This document shows, piece by piece, positions 45,359-57,403 of a DNA stretch of 64,000 nucleotides. The stretch is from Paramecium pentaurelia (lineage: Eukaryota > Ciliophora > Oligohymenophorea > Peniculida > Parameciidae). The DNA lies in assembly GCA_905183005.1 (NCBI GenBank), contig CAJJDO010000088.1, forward strand, positions 310,001-374,000. The letters run 5' to 3'. Position numbers and translations under genes: made by a program. The notes under the pieces are model-generated. The model saw nothing but the letters and a program-made list of their open reading frames with translations, had not been told where the DNA came from and searched no databases. The first letter of the stretch is position 1; each line of letters starts with the position of its first letter.

Positions 45359-47209
45359 ATGAACAATAATCGAAGAAGATAATCTCATTCTGCCGAAAGA
45401 GTTAATTAACAGTCTTCAATAAAAGTTTAATCAGAATAAAAGCCTCCTTTTCTTTTAGATCTATAAAATGAAATGGAGTATATAGAAGACATTTTGATTT
45501 TGATGGCGCGAATAAATCGAACTCAATTTTAAGAACCTCAATAATTGAAGCATGCCCTTAAAACATAGAACTCAGTATATTTAAGTATTAAGATACTCTA
45601 CAATCACTAGACATTTTATAACTTATTATGAATGTAATTGATCCTTACTTAGAAATCAAAAGTTTTTCTGATGAAAAATTTTAGTTATTATTAAAGAGAC
45701 TTGGTTACCCTTGTAAACATATGTCAAAAACAAGATTTATGAGCTTAGGATCCTCACATACTTATCTATAATCGCTTCATATTTTATCGTGGCTTTGTAG
45801 ATAAGCTTAATAAATCATATAAATAAATGAACGAATAGAAAATGGCTAATATTAACCAATTGAGATAGAAAATGAATCATTTTCAAATAAAATAAAAAAG
45901 AAATTAGCAGAGTATCTAGTTTACCTACTAAATTAGATATTTACAAGATGGTTATATAGGTACAATTGATGACTCAGCCTTGGAGAAATGCTATAGAGAT
46001 GCAAAATAAAAATTGACACTTGAGTTAATGTAGTTGTAAAAAGATATATCCAAGTTGACTTGTGAATTGAATGTAATTAAAACATAAGAGCCAAATTTAC
46101 CTGAAATAGAAGAATAATATAAAAATTTAGATGCTGAATTAATGTAAGTAACTTAAGAAACATAAGAAAATTAATAAATTTTAGAATCAACTAGGTAGGA
46201 GATTAATTAAAATATGAATAAATATTTAGAAGTTGATAATGAAATTATAAAGGTACATAAATTAATAGAATCAAAAAGATAATATATAGCCTAATAACCA
46301 ATTAAAATTGATAAAGCTAAAGAGATGGAGGCTAAAGATTATTAATTAACAATTTAATCTTAATAATTATTAAATGAATTATAAAAATATTAAAAAGAAA
46401 TTGATAAAGCAAGATAAGAAAAAACAGAAATGCTTTGTAAAATATCAAATATTATTTAAATGTTAAATTCAGGAAAAGTCAAATTTGATAAAGATTATGA
46501 AACTTTTGAAAAAAACCTTTATTCATATTAATAAAAATTAGAATAAAATAATGGAATTTAAATAGGTGAAGATGAAAATTTATTGGATATGGAATTAGAT
46601 GCATAATTTGAATAAAAACTTGTTAATGAATAAATAGATTATAAAAGTAGAAAGAGTCTAGTTGCTTATGATTTAATCTAAAAATAAGATACTGATTCTA
46701 TACTAAAATTATTATTGCCAAATAAAGAGCAAATTCTCTAAGATCTTAATCAATAATTATAAGATATTTTAAATAAACTTTCTATTAGTAAAAGACAAGC
46801 TTTAGAAATGAAAAATGAATTAAATTAAAAATTAAAATAATTAGAAGATATAGAATGTGCTAAAAAAATGATTATTTAAGAGATTAGTTAATTAAATGAT
46901 TCTACAGAAGAACTTAAAGTTTTAAAATAAATATATTTAGAACATCAAGAAAAATAATAAATATTACTTAAAGAAATGGAATAAAAGAAATTAGAAATCA
47001 AATTTATTGTTGATAGAAAGAATTTAGATGTTATTGAAATTGATAGATTAAAAAAATAAAATTAAGAAAATCAAGAAGTAATATTTTGCATGCAACAATA
47101 AGCAGAAATAATTGAAGAAAAAAATACATAATTATAATAACAATTTAAAGATTGGGTTAAAGATAACTTAGATCAATTTTTGTCTTTGATTTAAGAAGTG
47201 AAAATTTGA
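45359..47209 (+). CDS. NDC80: Kinetochore protein NDC80 (HEC1)
   Basis: ATG 45359, TGA 47207-47209, introns 45585-45610 and 45912-45936, about 599 aa. A basic Ser/Arg/Gln-rich N-terminal tail precedes the calponin-homology domain: DPYLEIKSFSDEKFQLLLKRLGYP, then CKHMSKTRFMSLGSSHTYLQSLHILSWLCR. This follows the NDC80 signature (DLGYP...LSKSS...GAPHTWP...LVWL). The remaining 400 residues are a long coiled coil, as needed to pair with NUF2. NDC80 holds spindle microtubules at kinetochores. In this genome division concerns the micronucleus, so expression should be tied to micronuclear mitosis or meiosis (inference). Confidence 0.88.
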
Positions 47210-48286
47210 TAAATTAAAAATATTAAATTAATCAAATTATTTAAGTTTTTTTTATTTAAATCAAATTAATAATGTATTTATAAATGTTTTTAATATTTAT
47301 TAAATGAATTCTTAATTAATTCTAAGACAAAATACTAATAATCATAATATTCATTATTCAATTTTTCTTAGGATAATTAGTATAATTTATAATTTAATTA
47401 TCATTAATTCTCTTGCAATTTATATTAATTTTATGATGTTAGAATAATGTAGTATCAATTATTATTAGAATTAATTGAATTTATTAAAAATCTATAAATT
47501 AAATTTAAATCATTTATAATATAATCTATAAGTATAAACATACGCTGTTATTAAAAACATCTAATGGTCTTTGATATATTTAATAATTAGTATAAATACA
47601 TATATTAGAAACTAATAAATTTCAAAGTATCAAGGTAATTTTCTTAAATTATTTGATGGATATTTTCAATTTATTTCAGTTAATGTTTAAGAAATAAATT
47701 TAAAAATTCTAGGCTTGTTATAAAAATCAAAATTACTCTCTTCAAAATAAAAATTAAATACAACACAGAGAGATCTCACTTGATAAAAAATAATTTATTT
47801 TACACTATATTTATCTAATTATTTATTTTCATAAGATACAAACATTATTATATTAAATAAGATATAAAATTAATACTTTTACATAATTATCTTTATTCAA
47901 TTTAATGAAGTATTAAAATATAAAAATAATCATATGGTGTTTTGAATAAAAAAATTATAATAATCTAATAAATATAATATTAATTTAAATAATTTTATGT
48001 AAATTTGATCTTATCTTATAAATAACAATTATATATTGATGAATTAATTTTTTGGTTTTTATAACTTGATTTTATAATATAAAAATATAGTTTTAAAGAT
48101 GGATTTAAGATCCTATTTTAAATTTTAAGGTAGATTAAATTTATTAAATAGCTTGAAAAATCAAAATAATAATCTATAAATATTAGAAGTGCATCTCAAA
48201 TTATTCTTACTTATATATATTAGTAATATTACAGATTATACTATGTTATAAAGAATAATTAATATTTATTATAATTATTTGTTAAT
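47210..48286. other. 1.1 kb very AT-rich gap with one uncertain ORF
   Basis: Mostly A/T. A plus-strand ORF runs from ATG 47304 to TGA 47781-47783 (159 codons; Ile/Asn/Leu-rich, two hydrophobic stretches). Such ORFs arise easily by chance when TGA is the only stop, and no homology is seen. The rest, to 48286, shows no gene. Confidence 0.45.
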
Positions 48287-50772
48287 ATGAGTGTCTCTGA
48301 AAATTCGTAATAAATATATGAAGAACTTATGGTAATGATATTAATATTCTATTTTAGGATAAAATCAAAAGTAATTCAGAAATAAAAGAGAAATTTGATA
48401 GTAGAACTTAAAGTGGATTATTAGATAAAGATTATGCTCATGAAGTCTTGATAGATTGGAGCGATTTACTAAATTATGATCTCAGTGATGCTATAACTTA
48501 TTTTGATCTTGATAATCCTGATATTCCTCCTGAAGAGATCAGATAGCACTTAGATTTTGACAGTTTCATAAATCTAGTTGATAAATGGTTATAGAAGCAA
48601 TTATTATAAACATCTCCAAAATAAAAACAAAGTACAAACTAAGATCAGTATTGGTTTAAGAGTGAACCTGGAACATTGAATACAGAACAAAGTGATTTAA
48701 AGCATTAAGAATAATTAATAAAAGCAATTTTTGAGAGTTAAGAAAGTAAGACAAAAAAGGTATTTAATGAATATGCAATGATGAATGATTAAAATGATAC
48801 AATAAGTAAGTAAGATTTTCCCCTTTTATTAAAAAATTTGTTGTATCAACATAATGCATCAATTTATGAAAAAGGAGGTTAAGAGGATTATTTTATGAGA
48901 AGTAATTCATATGGTAATTTAAATAACTTTTTGAAAGATGACTAAATTAATTATTAATAATTTAAAGAGGCAGCAATATAATTCATAAAAGGAAATCAAG
49001 ATTTAATTCTTTTAGATAATGAATAAATCAATAAAAAAAAAGAAAAATAATAACCTTAAGTTCAACCTAATTTAGAAGAAGAACTTTTATAATAAATTGA
49101 TAAATATCAATAGATTTTATAAACAACTGAACCTGAAATTGAGAAGTAGGTTCTTAGAAATATGATAACCACTTTAGTCCGTTAATTAGATTTAATAAGA
49201 GATAACACTATGAGATTAGATGAAACATAAATTAATTCATCTATGAAACCTAAAGCAAATCTATAGGTCTCTTTTTCAGGTATTGTTAGACCTGAAAAAA
49301 GAACAAAAACAAAAGAAGAGATTGAAATTGAAAAAAGAGATCATTAAATATTGGAAATTTTTCTATTTTTTGCTAAATAATAGTATGTCAATGGAGTTGC
49401 TTATGAATTTGATAGATATTCAAAAGAAGCTTAAAGTTTAAGTTTAGGTATGTTCTTATATTTTTGTAAATGTTTTAATTTGATTGAAACTCATGTAAGA
49501 AAACCAAATGAAGAAAATTTATTAGAAAGAAAAAAGAGAGGAGAAGATGTAAATATTACTCGATTGAATTAAACAATAATAAATAAAAGTGTATAAGAAG
49601 AGGAGAAATAAGTAGAATAAGTTTCAACAATTATATCTCCAAAACAAAAACCTCCAACTGTTCCAGTTGATATTCAAAAAGTTGAAAATTTACCAAGAAG
49701 AAATAAATATTCTCATGTCCCTTCAAAATTTGAGTAAAATTCTATTTCTATATCATAGATGGTGGAATGATGAATTAAAGTTTGATAAATACTACAATCC
49801 AAACCAAAATCCTTTACCTCAACAAATCTTAGATGATATGAAATATTTAACTAAAGATGAAATCAAAAGTTTATTTAAAAGAAGTGCCTTTGGAAAAGAT
49901 GTATACAAAATTAATTTAAATAGCTCGATTTTGAAGAATTTAAATGCCTCTTAGGATTTATGGCAAATCTTATGTTTAAATAAAATGGAGAAAGACATCC
50001 TCATGCCTATTAATTGATATTAAGACTAATGTATATTGATTATCCAGAGGAATACAGAAAAAGATTAATTCCTATTAAAATACCATTTAATTGCAAAGAA
50101 AAAATTGGTTTCAGATAATTGCCAGGTTATGAACACCATGAATATAAAGGCAGATAATTATCTTAATAAGAAAAACAACAATTATAAAAATTAAAACAAG
50201 AAAGAGAAAATTAATTAAGAGAGAGACTTACTGAAAATCCTAATCAAAGCATAAGATCTATAGGATCAATTAATTCTCAATCTATTACTAATTTACCCTA
50301 TAATAAATAATAAGGCAGATTCTTAAATGGAAGAATAGATTTAGATAGAGAAAAAGTATCATGGGCAAAACTTGAGAATTTAAATCCAAATGATTTAAGT
50401 GGTCATGGTAGAAATTTTAAGCCTTAAGATTTGATTGATGAATTTGAAGATGAAGAAGATAGGTAATTAATTTTATTTATAATTATATTTAGATTCTTCT
50501 TAAAAGAATTCTCACTTGAAGAAGATAAAAAAAATCAATTAAAACCTGAAGAAGTTTAAAAAAATTTAGAAAAGTATGGTGCTTATAAACCTCCAAAGAG
50601 ACCTACTTAAAAACATTAAATGAGCCAACCTTAACTATTAAACCAAAGATATGATTAGAAAAGCGTTGATATGAAAAATTAGTACTTGTAAAGAGCTAAT
50701 CAAATTTAGTAACTACAAAATAAAAAAGAGTAATAACTACTCTAAAAAATAAATAAATAATATAAAATTTGA
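48287..50772 (+). CDS. Large protein of unknown function, possibly ciliary
   Basis: ATG 48287, TGA 50770-50772, introns 48332-48357, 49734-49758, 49901-49923 and probably 50463-50492, about 793 aa. Acidic N-terminal region (LDYDLSDAITYFDLDNPDIPPEEIRQHLDFDSF). Middle part with FLFFAKQQYVNGVAYEFDRYSKEAQSLSLGMFLYFCKCFN. Then WWNDELKFDKYYNPNQNPLPQQILDDMKYLTKDEIKSLFKRSAFGKD and LDFEEFKCLLGFMANLMF, an EF-hand-like helix. Lys/Gln-rich C-terminus. I recognise no named family, but the layout resembles ciliary or calcium-responsive scaffold proteins. The splices keep a single clean frame. Confidence 0.65.
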
Positions 50773-51002
50773 TTATTTTTAAAATAATTATATTTATTTA
50801 ATTTTATATTCTTATATTTATGAGGATAAAGATAAAATTATTACTATAATATTGGTATTTTAACCTAACTCATTTATTTAATGATTATTAAAATCAATAT
50901 TTATAATTTATATTTATAATTTATAAAATATTCTAATTAAAACAATTTATAATTTGAATATCAAATTGATAATAAGATATTGATATTATTCAATTGAAAG
51001 AT

Positions 51003-51659
51003 TCATTTCTTTTTAAAATCAGGTGATTTGTCATCAAAACTGGCATCATTATCAGAAAAAACATTTCCTACAGGTTATTCTTCAGAATCGTCTTTTTTGA
51101 ATAGAGTATTTTTGAATGTTTTAATTTATTCAGTTGGAGGCTTATCACCTTAATTGATTAATGAACTTAATATATTTTTAGCCTTAATTTATTTCTTTGA
51201 TGATTTGGTTCCTCCAAAAAATTGTTCTAGTTCATCTTCAGAATTATAATTATAAACATCAGAATCAGAATGATTTTCAAGTTTTTCATTTTATATTTTG
51301 ATCTTTTCTTAAAGCTATATAACACTTGTATCTGAATTAATTGTAAGTTATCTTGACATCTTATTATTTTATGAATGAATTGAATCCTTCATCATAGATC
51401 TTTATGCATCTGATAATTATTAAATTCCACTGTCTCCTTCATGAATATTTTCTATAACAACTTTATCTTCTTCTTCAGAACTTCCATAACCTCCATTTTG
51501 TACCCTTTATATTTATTTTTCTAATTTCTTTTTTCTTTCTTCTATTGCTATTAAAGCCAATTATTTATGATGTTCTATAAAATTGTTTATGTCAATATAC
51601 GTTGGAGTGGTCTTCGGATTTTTATTTGATGTCTCCCTTACAGCTATACAATTTCCCAT
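51003..51659 (-). CDS. Acidic protein with an N-myristoylation-type start
   Basis: Minus strand, ATG at 51657-51659, stop 51003-51005, 218 aa, no intron. Begins MGNCIAVRETSNKN: Gly2 plus Cys4 is the classic dual myristoyl/palmitoyl signal for membrane attachment. A short helix (FIEHHKQLALIAIEERKKKLEK) is followed by long acidic Ser/Glu stretches and a C-terminus with KKDDSEEQPVGNVFSDNDASFDDKS. Likely a membrane-tethered, possibly phosphorylated adaptor. Lies head to head with the STPGR gene, 13 bp apart. Confidence 0.65.
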
Positions 51660-51672
51660 TATATATAAATTA

Positions 51673-52885
51673 ATGAATTACCCTTTTAATCCATCCCCTT
51701 CATATTCATTCAGCGTTGCTAAAAAGTACCAATAATTTAAGTCCATAGAATACAATCACATTTTTTGTTGCCCTAAATTAGTATGGGGCCAGGTCGATAT
51801 AATCCTAAAACTGAGAGAAAAGGAGGAACACTTAACTTTGGATCATACAGTTAACGCAAAATGGTATTGGCATAGGATACTTTAACTCCTGGACCTCTTC
51901 ATTATACAATTAATACTCATAGAAGTTAAGGTGTTTCCTTTGCGAATTCTAAAAAAACTTTATAGAAACCATTTCGAAGTCCTGGGCCAGGGTATTTTTA
52001 CAAAAAATTAGGCAATATTTATCTATAGGAGAACCTCACAGTAGACTTGGAGGATCTATATCAAGAACATCAAGAAATAACAATTTCGATAATTAAATTC
52101 CTGGAGCTGGTCATTATCCAATTAAATCTACATTAAATAGTCTAGGCTTTAAATTTAAATAATTACATAAGCGAGCTAAGACTGATCATATGAGTCCTGG
52201 TCCTGGATCCTATTCAATCTTGTAGGATTCAATGAATCATGGTGTCAAAATGCATAACTCAAAAAGAACTTGGTCATATATTTTAAAAACTGAGACTCCT
52301 GGTCCTGGAACCTATTAAAGTGAAAGTTTCATTTAAAACAGAGTTTCATCAAAACATTCAAAAACCTCATCAAAAGAGTAATCAAAAATTCTAAATAAAT
52401 GCTTTTCATAACATGAATCAAAATAATAATCTAATAAATTAGGAACATTTTCTTAATCTAAAGGGAATCTTGATTCTCATGGAAGTTTAACTTCAAGATA
52501 AAAGTTTAAATCTAATCATATCACCCAATAATAAAATATTAGTGATGCTTATAATAGAATGAGGGAATATGGTAAATTAAAAGTAACTTTCACAAAATAA
52601 GTTAGAAAAGAGGAATTTCTTGATGAATTTTCTAGTAGTAATCCGAAAAAGATTAGTAGATCTCCAGGTCCAGCTATTTATGCTGATATCAAATTCAAAC
52701 CTAATACAAAATTGGGTTTTGTACCAACTTCAAAAAAAGGAGAAGTATTCAAACCAAAAGAAGGACCTGGAGTTGGAGAATATTCTAAAATAATACCTTT
52801 TGGTAAAGTTTACAATAAACATATAACACCAAAGAGATAATTTTTTAAATTTAAAGACCTTAATTAATTTGATTTTGACTAATGA
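51673..52885 (+). CDS. STPGR (SHIPPO/ODF3-like) repeat protein
   Basis: ATG 51673, TGA 52883-52885, introns 51726-51748 and 51992-52011, 389 aa. It begins MNYPFNPSPSYSFSVAKK. At least six Pro-Gly-rich repeats follow (MGPGRYNP, TPGPLHYTIN, SPGPGQYLS, IPGAGHYPI, SPGPGSYSI, TPGPGTYQS, GPGVGEYSK). This is the sperm-tail PG-rich repeat family, which includes proteins on and inside ciliary microtubules. The first exon is needed to reach the family's typical start; a downstream ATG at 51783 would lose it. A basic serine-rich region separates the last two repeats. Confidence 0.88.
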
Positions 52886-52913
52886 CTAATTCTATATTGA
52901 TAATTAATATATC

Positions 52914-53306
52914 ATGATATCATAAATTCAATTAAAGTGGAGTTATTTACAGAAGGGGAAGGAGGAGAATGTTCTTGTAAATTACTATTAATGTATAGAT
53001 TTTTTAATAAAAATATAAGAAATTTCGCTTTTTTTTCATTAATTCCAATTGTTAGGATTGGCTTATGCGATAAGAGTATTAACTAAGACAGAGGTATGAT
53101 CTTTTAAGATAAATCAAATATTGGTCATAGAAATTATTTACTTTATTCTAGTTTTAGTTCTAGTTCTAGTGGTTCATGTAATTTAATATCTAATTAAAGC
53201 CTTATATAGTCATTGGGATGAAGAGATTAATTACAATTAAGGAGGGTTTGTCTCAAAAAAGATGATTAAATAGATGTTTCGTATTTAATAGAAAATAGTA
53301 TCTTGA
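52914..53306 (+). CDS. Small membrane protein (provisional)
   Basis: ATG 52914, TGA 53304-53306, with a 33-nt intron (53076-53108, AAG end, TGA inside in frame), about 119 aa. A hydrophobic segment INQILVIEIIYFILVLVLVLVVHVI is followed by YLIKALYSHWDEEINYNQGGFVSKKMIKQMFRIQQ. The tail looks like a real cytosolic domain. Without the intron the frame stops at 53099. A second 27-nt intron (52995-53021) is possible. No family recognised; evidence is the TM helix and continuity only. Confidence 0.45.
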
Positions 53307-53433
53307 AAATAGTTGATATCAATAATCGAAAAAGAAGTGTAATGGTTTAAACAAAAATTCATAAGTTAGAAGATCTACACCTTTGTGTTGTAATAATCTC
53401 AGGGGCATTACAATTTATATATGATTAATTATA

Positions 53434-54621
53434 TCATTATTTTTAAGTATCTAAACAACTTGGATCAACATAAGAATCTCTTTTAACACAACCTAAAGCT
53501 ACCAATAATTTCTGCATAAAAGTTTCATTTTTTTATTTAACTGTTTATGATCGTATCTCTTTTTTCTAAGAATCAGAATGTCTACTACGACGGTATTGCT
53601 ACTTATAATCTTGAATGGAATTTTCAGTTTGAGTTTAAAATGTTAAGTTTTACCTGAGAAAAGATTATTAAGAAGTAGCTGTAGATTTAGAGAGATATTA
53701 ATTTTCTTAATGCATAGTACTACCATTAACTCTAACTCTATTTTATGGGATTGATAACATTTCTAATTCAAATTCATTCTTTTTGAGCCATTTATGATTC
53801 AAGATCTATTTTATTGTTAATCTATCTTTTTGTTTATATTTGATAAGACCAGTAATGAGATCCTTAACATCAGAACTCAAATTATTATCAATAATTTAGT
53901 AGTTGATCTTTACTATATTATTACATTTCTCAATGTCGTTTTTACCTTTGAATGGAGCTTCACCATGTAATAATTCATATAATAGTATTCCTAAACACCA
54001 TATATCTAGAGTGTGATCATGAGGTCTATCTTCAATCATCTCAGGGGCCATATAATCTATTGTTCCACAAAATGTGCTTCTTTTTTTTGAACCTAAGTTT
54101 TCAGCTGACCATCCAAAATCACAAATCTTGACATTATCAGCCACATCCAATAATATGTTTTCAGGCTATATCATGTTTAATAGAAATTACTTTGAGATCT
54201 CTATGAATTATATTTTATTGATGTAGATAATCAATTCCTAAACAAGTTTACTTAAAAAATTTTAAAGCTTCGTTTTCATTTAATTTTCCTCTTCTTCTTA
54301 ATAATTAGAATAAGGATCCATGTTCTGCATATTCCAAAATAAGATAAACCTTATCTTTATCTTCAAAATAGTGAAATAATTATGTGATATTTGGATGATT
54401 CAATTTCCTTTGTATTCGAATCTCTCTCTTGAGATTTTCAATCGAACAATACTCAAAAATATCTTTCTTATTCATCTAATGATGATAATCAAATGTACTA
54501 TCTTCATTGCATGTAACTATCCATTAGTTCTATCTTTTACTAATCTGACTGCTCCAAAACTGCCTTTACCAAGTTATGGATAATCATAAATAAGTTCAAA
54601 CTCTTCTGGACTTCTTTTCAT
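53434..54621 (-). CDS. Aurora-like serine/threonine kinase
   Basis: Minus strand, ATG at 54619-54621, stop 53434-53436, introns 54476-54498 and 54166-54190, about 379 aa. Kinase domain over residues 8-265: LGKGSFGAVRLVKDR, LHAMKIMNKK, HRDLKPENILLD, CDFGWSAE (the FGWS of Aurora kinases), KRSTFCGTIDYMAPEM (T-loop), DIWCLGILLYELLHGEAPF. The C-terminal 110 residues are Gln/Ser/Arg-rich and not seen in animal Auroras. Aurora kinases control spindle and cytokinesis. The CGTIDYMAPEM variant (animals: CGTLDYLPPEM) makes the exact subtype uncertain. NDC80, an Aurora substrate in other eukaryotes, lies 6 kb away. Confidence 0.85.
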
Positions 54622-54891
54622 TTATCTTAGAGTTGACACCTTATCACTATATGCAATTTCCTATGAATTTAACATGTTTTAAGGAATACATTAGTTTTTA
54701 TGTCCAGATGTCCTTGCATATTAAATCAAATTTACCAATCAATATCTCGACATCTTTGAGAACAATAATAAGAATGTTTACAAAAGGGACAATACACTCT
54801 ATATTTTGGTATTGGAACCATTTATGAGCCAGCCAAATTATATTGACAGTATCGTGAACTGCAAACGTTCATCAAATAATATATTAATATT

Positions 54892-55913
54892 ATGTAATAT
54901 TCTCAATAAATATAGAAGTATAGAAAATCGACCAGCTCACCAATTCTTAAACCTCAGAGTCTACCATTAATAAATGAATTAAGATTTGCAATGAGAACCA
55001 GAGCAGGAAGCGATTAATAACATTCGGTCAAGATTAATTAGGACAGTTTTATTGCTTGTCGATTGTATAAGGAATAATAATGATAGTAATGGCTATTAAT
55101 TCTTTGCTATTTGTGATGGTCATGGTTAAAATGGGCATCTAGTATCATAATACCTTAAGAAAAATATCCCAAGTATAAATCATAAGAATTAGTTATTCTA
55201 AGAAATTATCTCAAGGACATGTCCTTGAATTCAGAAGGCATTAATTAAGCAATTATTCGTTCATTCTTGAAAATTAATAAGGATCTATTTTAAACAAATA
55301 TAGATACTAATTTGGCTGGATCAACTTTAGTATCAATATTGATAAAAGATTAATAAGTAGATTGACATAATATTCTATAGATATTCTGTGCAAATGTTGG
55401 TGATTCAAGAGCAATTATTTGTTAAAAAGTAAATACTTGGATGGCCATATAAATAAGTGTTGATCATAAACCAAATAATGGAAAAGAAAGAGCTAGAATT
55501 TTAAATGCTGATGGTAGAATATCTCAAAGAAAAACATCAGAAGGTTATCCTGCTGGTCCTGAAAGAGTGTATCTAGCATTTTCAGACACTCCAGGATTAG
55601 CAATGACAAGAAGTTTTGGTGATAAAATTGCATCAAAAGTTGGAGTAATTGCAGAACCAGGTATTGATGATTTTTATTAAATATAGAGATATTAGAATTT
55701 AAGAAAACAAAAGCTCATAAATTTATTGTTCTTGCTTCTGATGGTGTTTGGGATTAATTGACAAATGATGAAGTTATGGATTTGATACTACCTTATTTTA
55801 AAGATAAGTAGGTTGAATTGGCCACTGAAAGAGTTGTAAGGGAAGCATTTAATAGATGGAAATAATATTCTATTTTGAGAGATGATATAACTTGCATTGT
55901 AATATTTTTATGA
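54892..55913 (+). CDS. PP2C-type (PPM) serine/threonine phosphatase
   Basis: ATG 54892, TGA 55911-55913, introns 55065-55086, 55173-55192, 55357-55380 and 55661-55686, 309 aa. PPM motifs in order: INQDSFIAC, FFAICDGHGQNGHLVS (metal-binding DGHG), LAGSTLVSIL, FCANVGDSRAII, SVDHKPNNGKERARI, GLAMTRSFGD, FIVLASDGVWDQLTNDEV and RDDITCIVIFL with the last metal Asp. All metal-binding Asp are present, so it should be active and need Mg2+/Mn2+. N-terminal 40 residues are Ser/Pro/Gln-rich. The third intron (24 nt) carries an in-frame TGA. Confidence 0.92.
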
Positions 55914-55958
55914 TTCATATTATAAAAATGTATTTAATAATTTCATTAATTAAGTTAT

Positions 55959-57280
55959 ATGTTAATTCCTTTATTTTGTTTCATCTTAATTATTGAATTT
56001 ACATAAAGTTTTTCAGAAGATAATATTAGAGAAGTCATTTTTAATGCAGATAATTAATGGCAACAATCAATAAATAATACCTAGCAATCAATTTTTAAAG
56101 TTAAATATTTAGATACAAAATATTGTTATGTAAGAATTAATCTATTTGAAAATGATCCAAATTTTTTATTAATGGCAGATTATTAATAATTACCAAATAT
56201 TAGTCTGATATAAATTTATAAATAAGGAGAGAAGATGGATAGAATTAGGTATAAGAAATATTTATTATATTCTATTTAAGCTAATTAGAAAATAGGAAAA
56301 CCAGGTTTCTTAAATTGAAATTAGGAATGGGAGATATTTATATATTAGCATAATCTAATAATGATAATTAATATGTAATTACTATTATTGGGAGTAATGA
56401 AGAATAATGTGATAATGATTGTAATTAAAATGGATTTTGCGCAGTATAAATTATTATAATATAAGCCCATTGGAGTTGGATGCATTTGTAATGAAAATTT
56501 TATTGGGATTGATTGTAAAGAAATTGCTCAACCATTATTAATTCAAGCTTAAAAAGTATTAACATTTCCAACTTCAAAATAAATTACTTTTTTTTATATG
56601 GATTAATAACTCATAAGGGATTATGCCACAATAAGACTTAAATTTAGTTTACCTGAAAAATATCCTGAGGAACTCAAATATGCTTTAGAAGTAAGATTTT
56701 TTAGAACAAAGGCTCTTATAATGTAATTATTTGATAATATGCAAAATTATTTTGATTCTTTTTTTATTGATGACAGAATTTTAACAATAAAAATGAAAAT
56801 TCTATCTAATTATGATTCTGGTGATACGTACCGATTTATTTGGTTTGCAATTTTAAAAGAATAAATTACTGTTGATTCTTTATAATTAAAAATTGATACT
56901 GATTATGAGGAAGATGATAATCAAAGTGATGAAATTAGTAGATTACTATATATTATTATCCCAACAGTTGTAGGTTCAATCATAATATTTCTTCTTATAA
57001 TTTATTATGTGAAAAAGAGAAAAAATTAAGCAGCTAATTATTAAATACCTGCTCCAATAAATAATATTATTAATGAACCAGAAAAATGTGGAATATGCTT
57101 AGAAGAACTTAACATTAAGAATGTAGCTGTAGTCAAGATTCAATGCGAGTAAATAAAATAATCTAATTAAGTCATCAATTCCATCTTCATTGCATTTAAG
57201 ATTGGGCTAAAAAATAAATCAACAAATAATCTGATTGTCCATACTGCAGAAAACCATTCAATCCAAATGAATTTAAATGA
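55959..57280 (+). CDS. Membrane RING-H2 ubiquitin ligase with EGF-like module (copy 1)
   Basis: ATG 55959, TGA 57278-57280, introns 56305-56324, 56444-56465 and 57149-57171 (the last two end AAG), about 418 aa. Signal peptide (MLIPLFCFILIIEFTQSF); extracellular beta-rich part with an EGF-like module CDNDCNQNGFCAPIGVGCIC; one TM helix (LLYIIIPTVVGSIIIFLLIIYYV). Then a cytosolic RING-H2 finger CGICLEEL...CDHQFHLHCIQDW...CPYCRKPF. RING-H2 proteins of this kind pair with E2 enzymes to ubiquitylate membrane cargo. Splicing of the third intron recreates the zinc ligands exactly. Followed 124 bp later by a paralogue. Confidence 0.85.
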
Positions 57281-57403
57281 TTGTGATAGTGTTTCTGATA
57301 ATAGTTTAGACTATTTATTACTATTATTAAAATCAACTTAAAACACTTTTCAATTTAAATTCAATAGAAAAGTTATGTAAATTAAGTATTAAACTAATCA
57401 TAA

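Noticed and set aside
51783..51785. ATG 51783 as start of the STPGR gene
   Set aside because: A 23-nt intron and upstream exon give a typical family start (MNYPFNPSPSYSF), so ATG 51673 is preferred.
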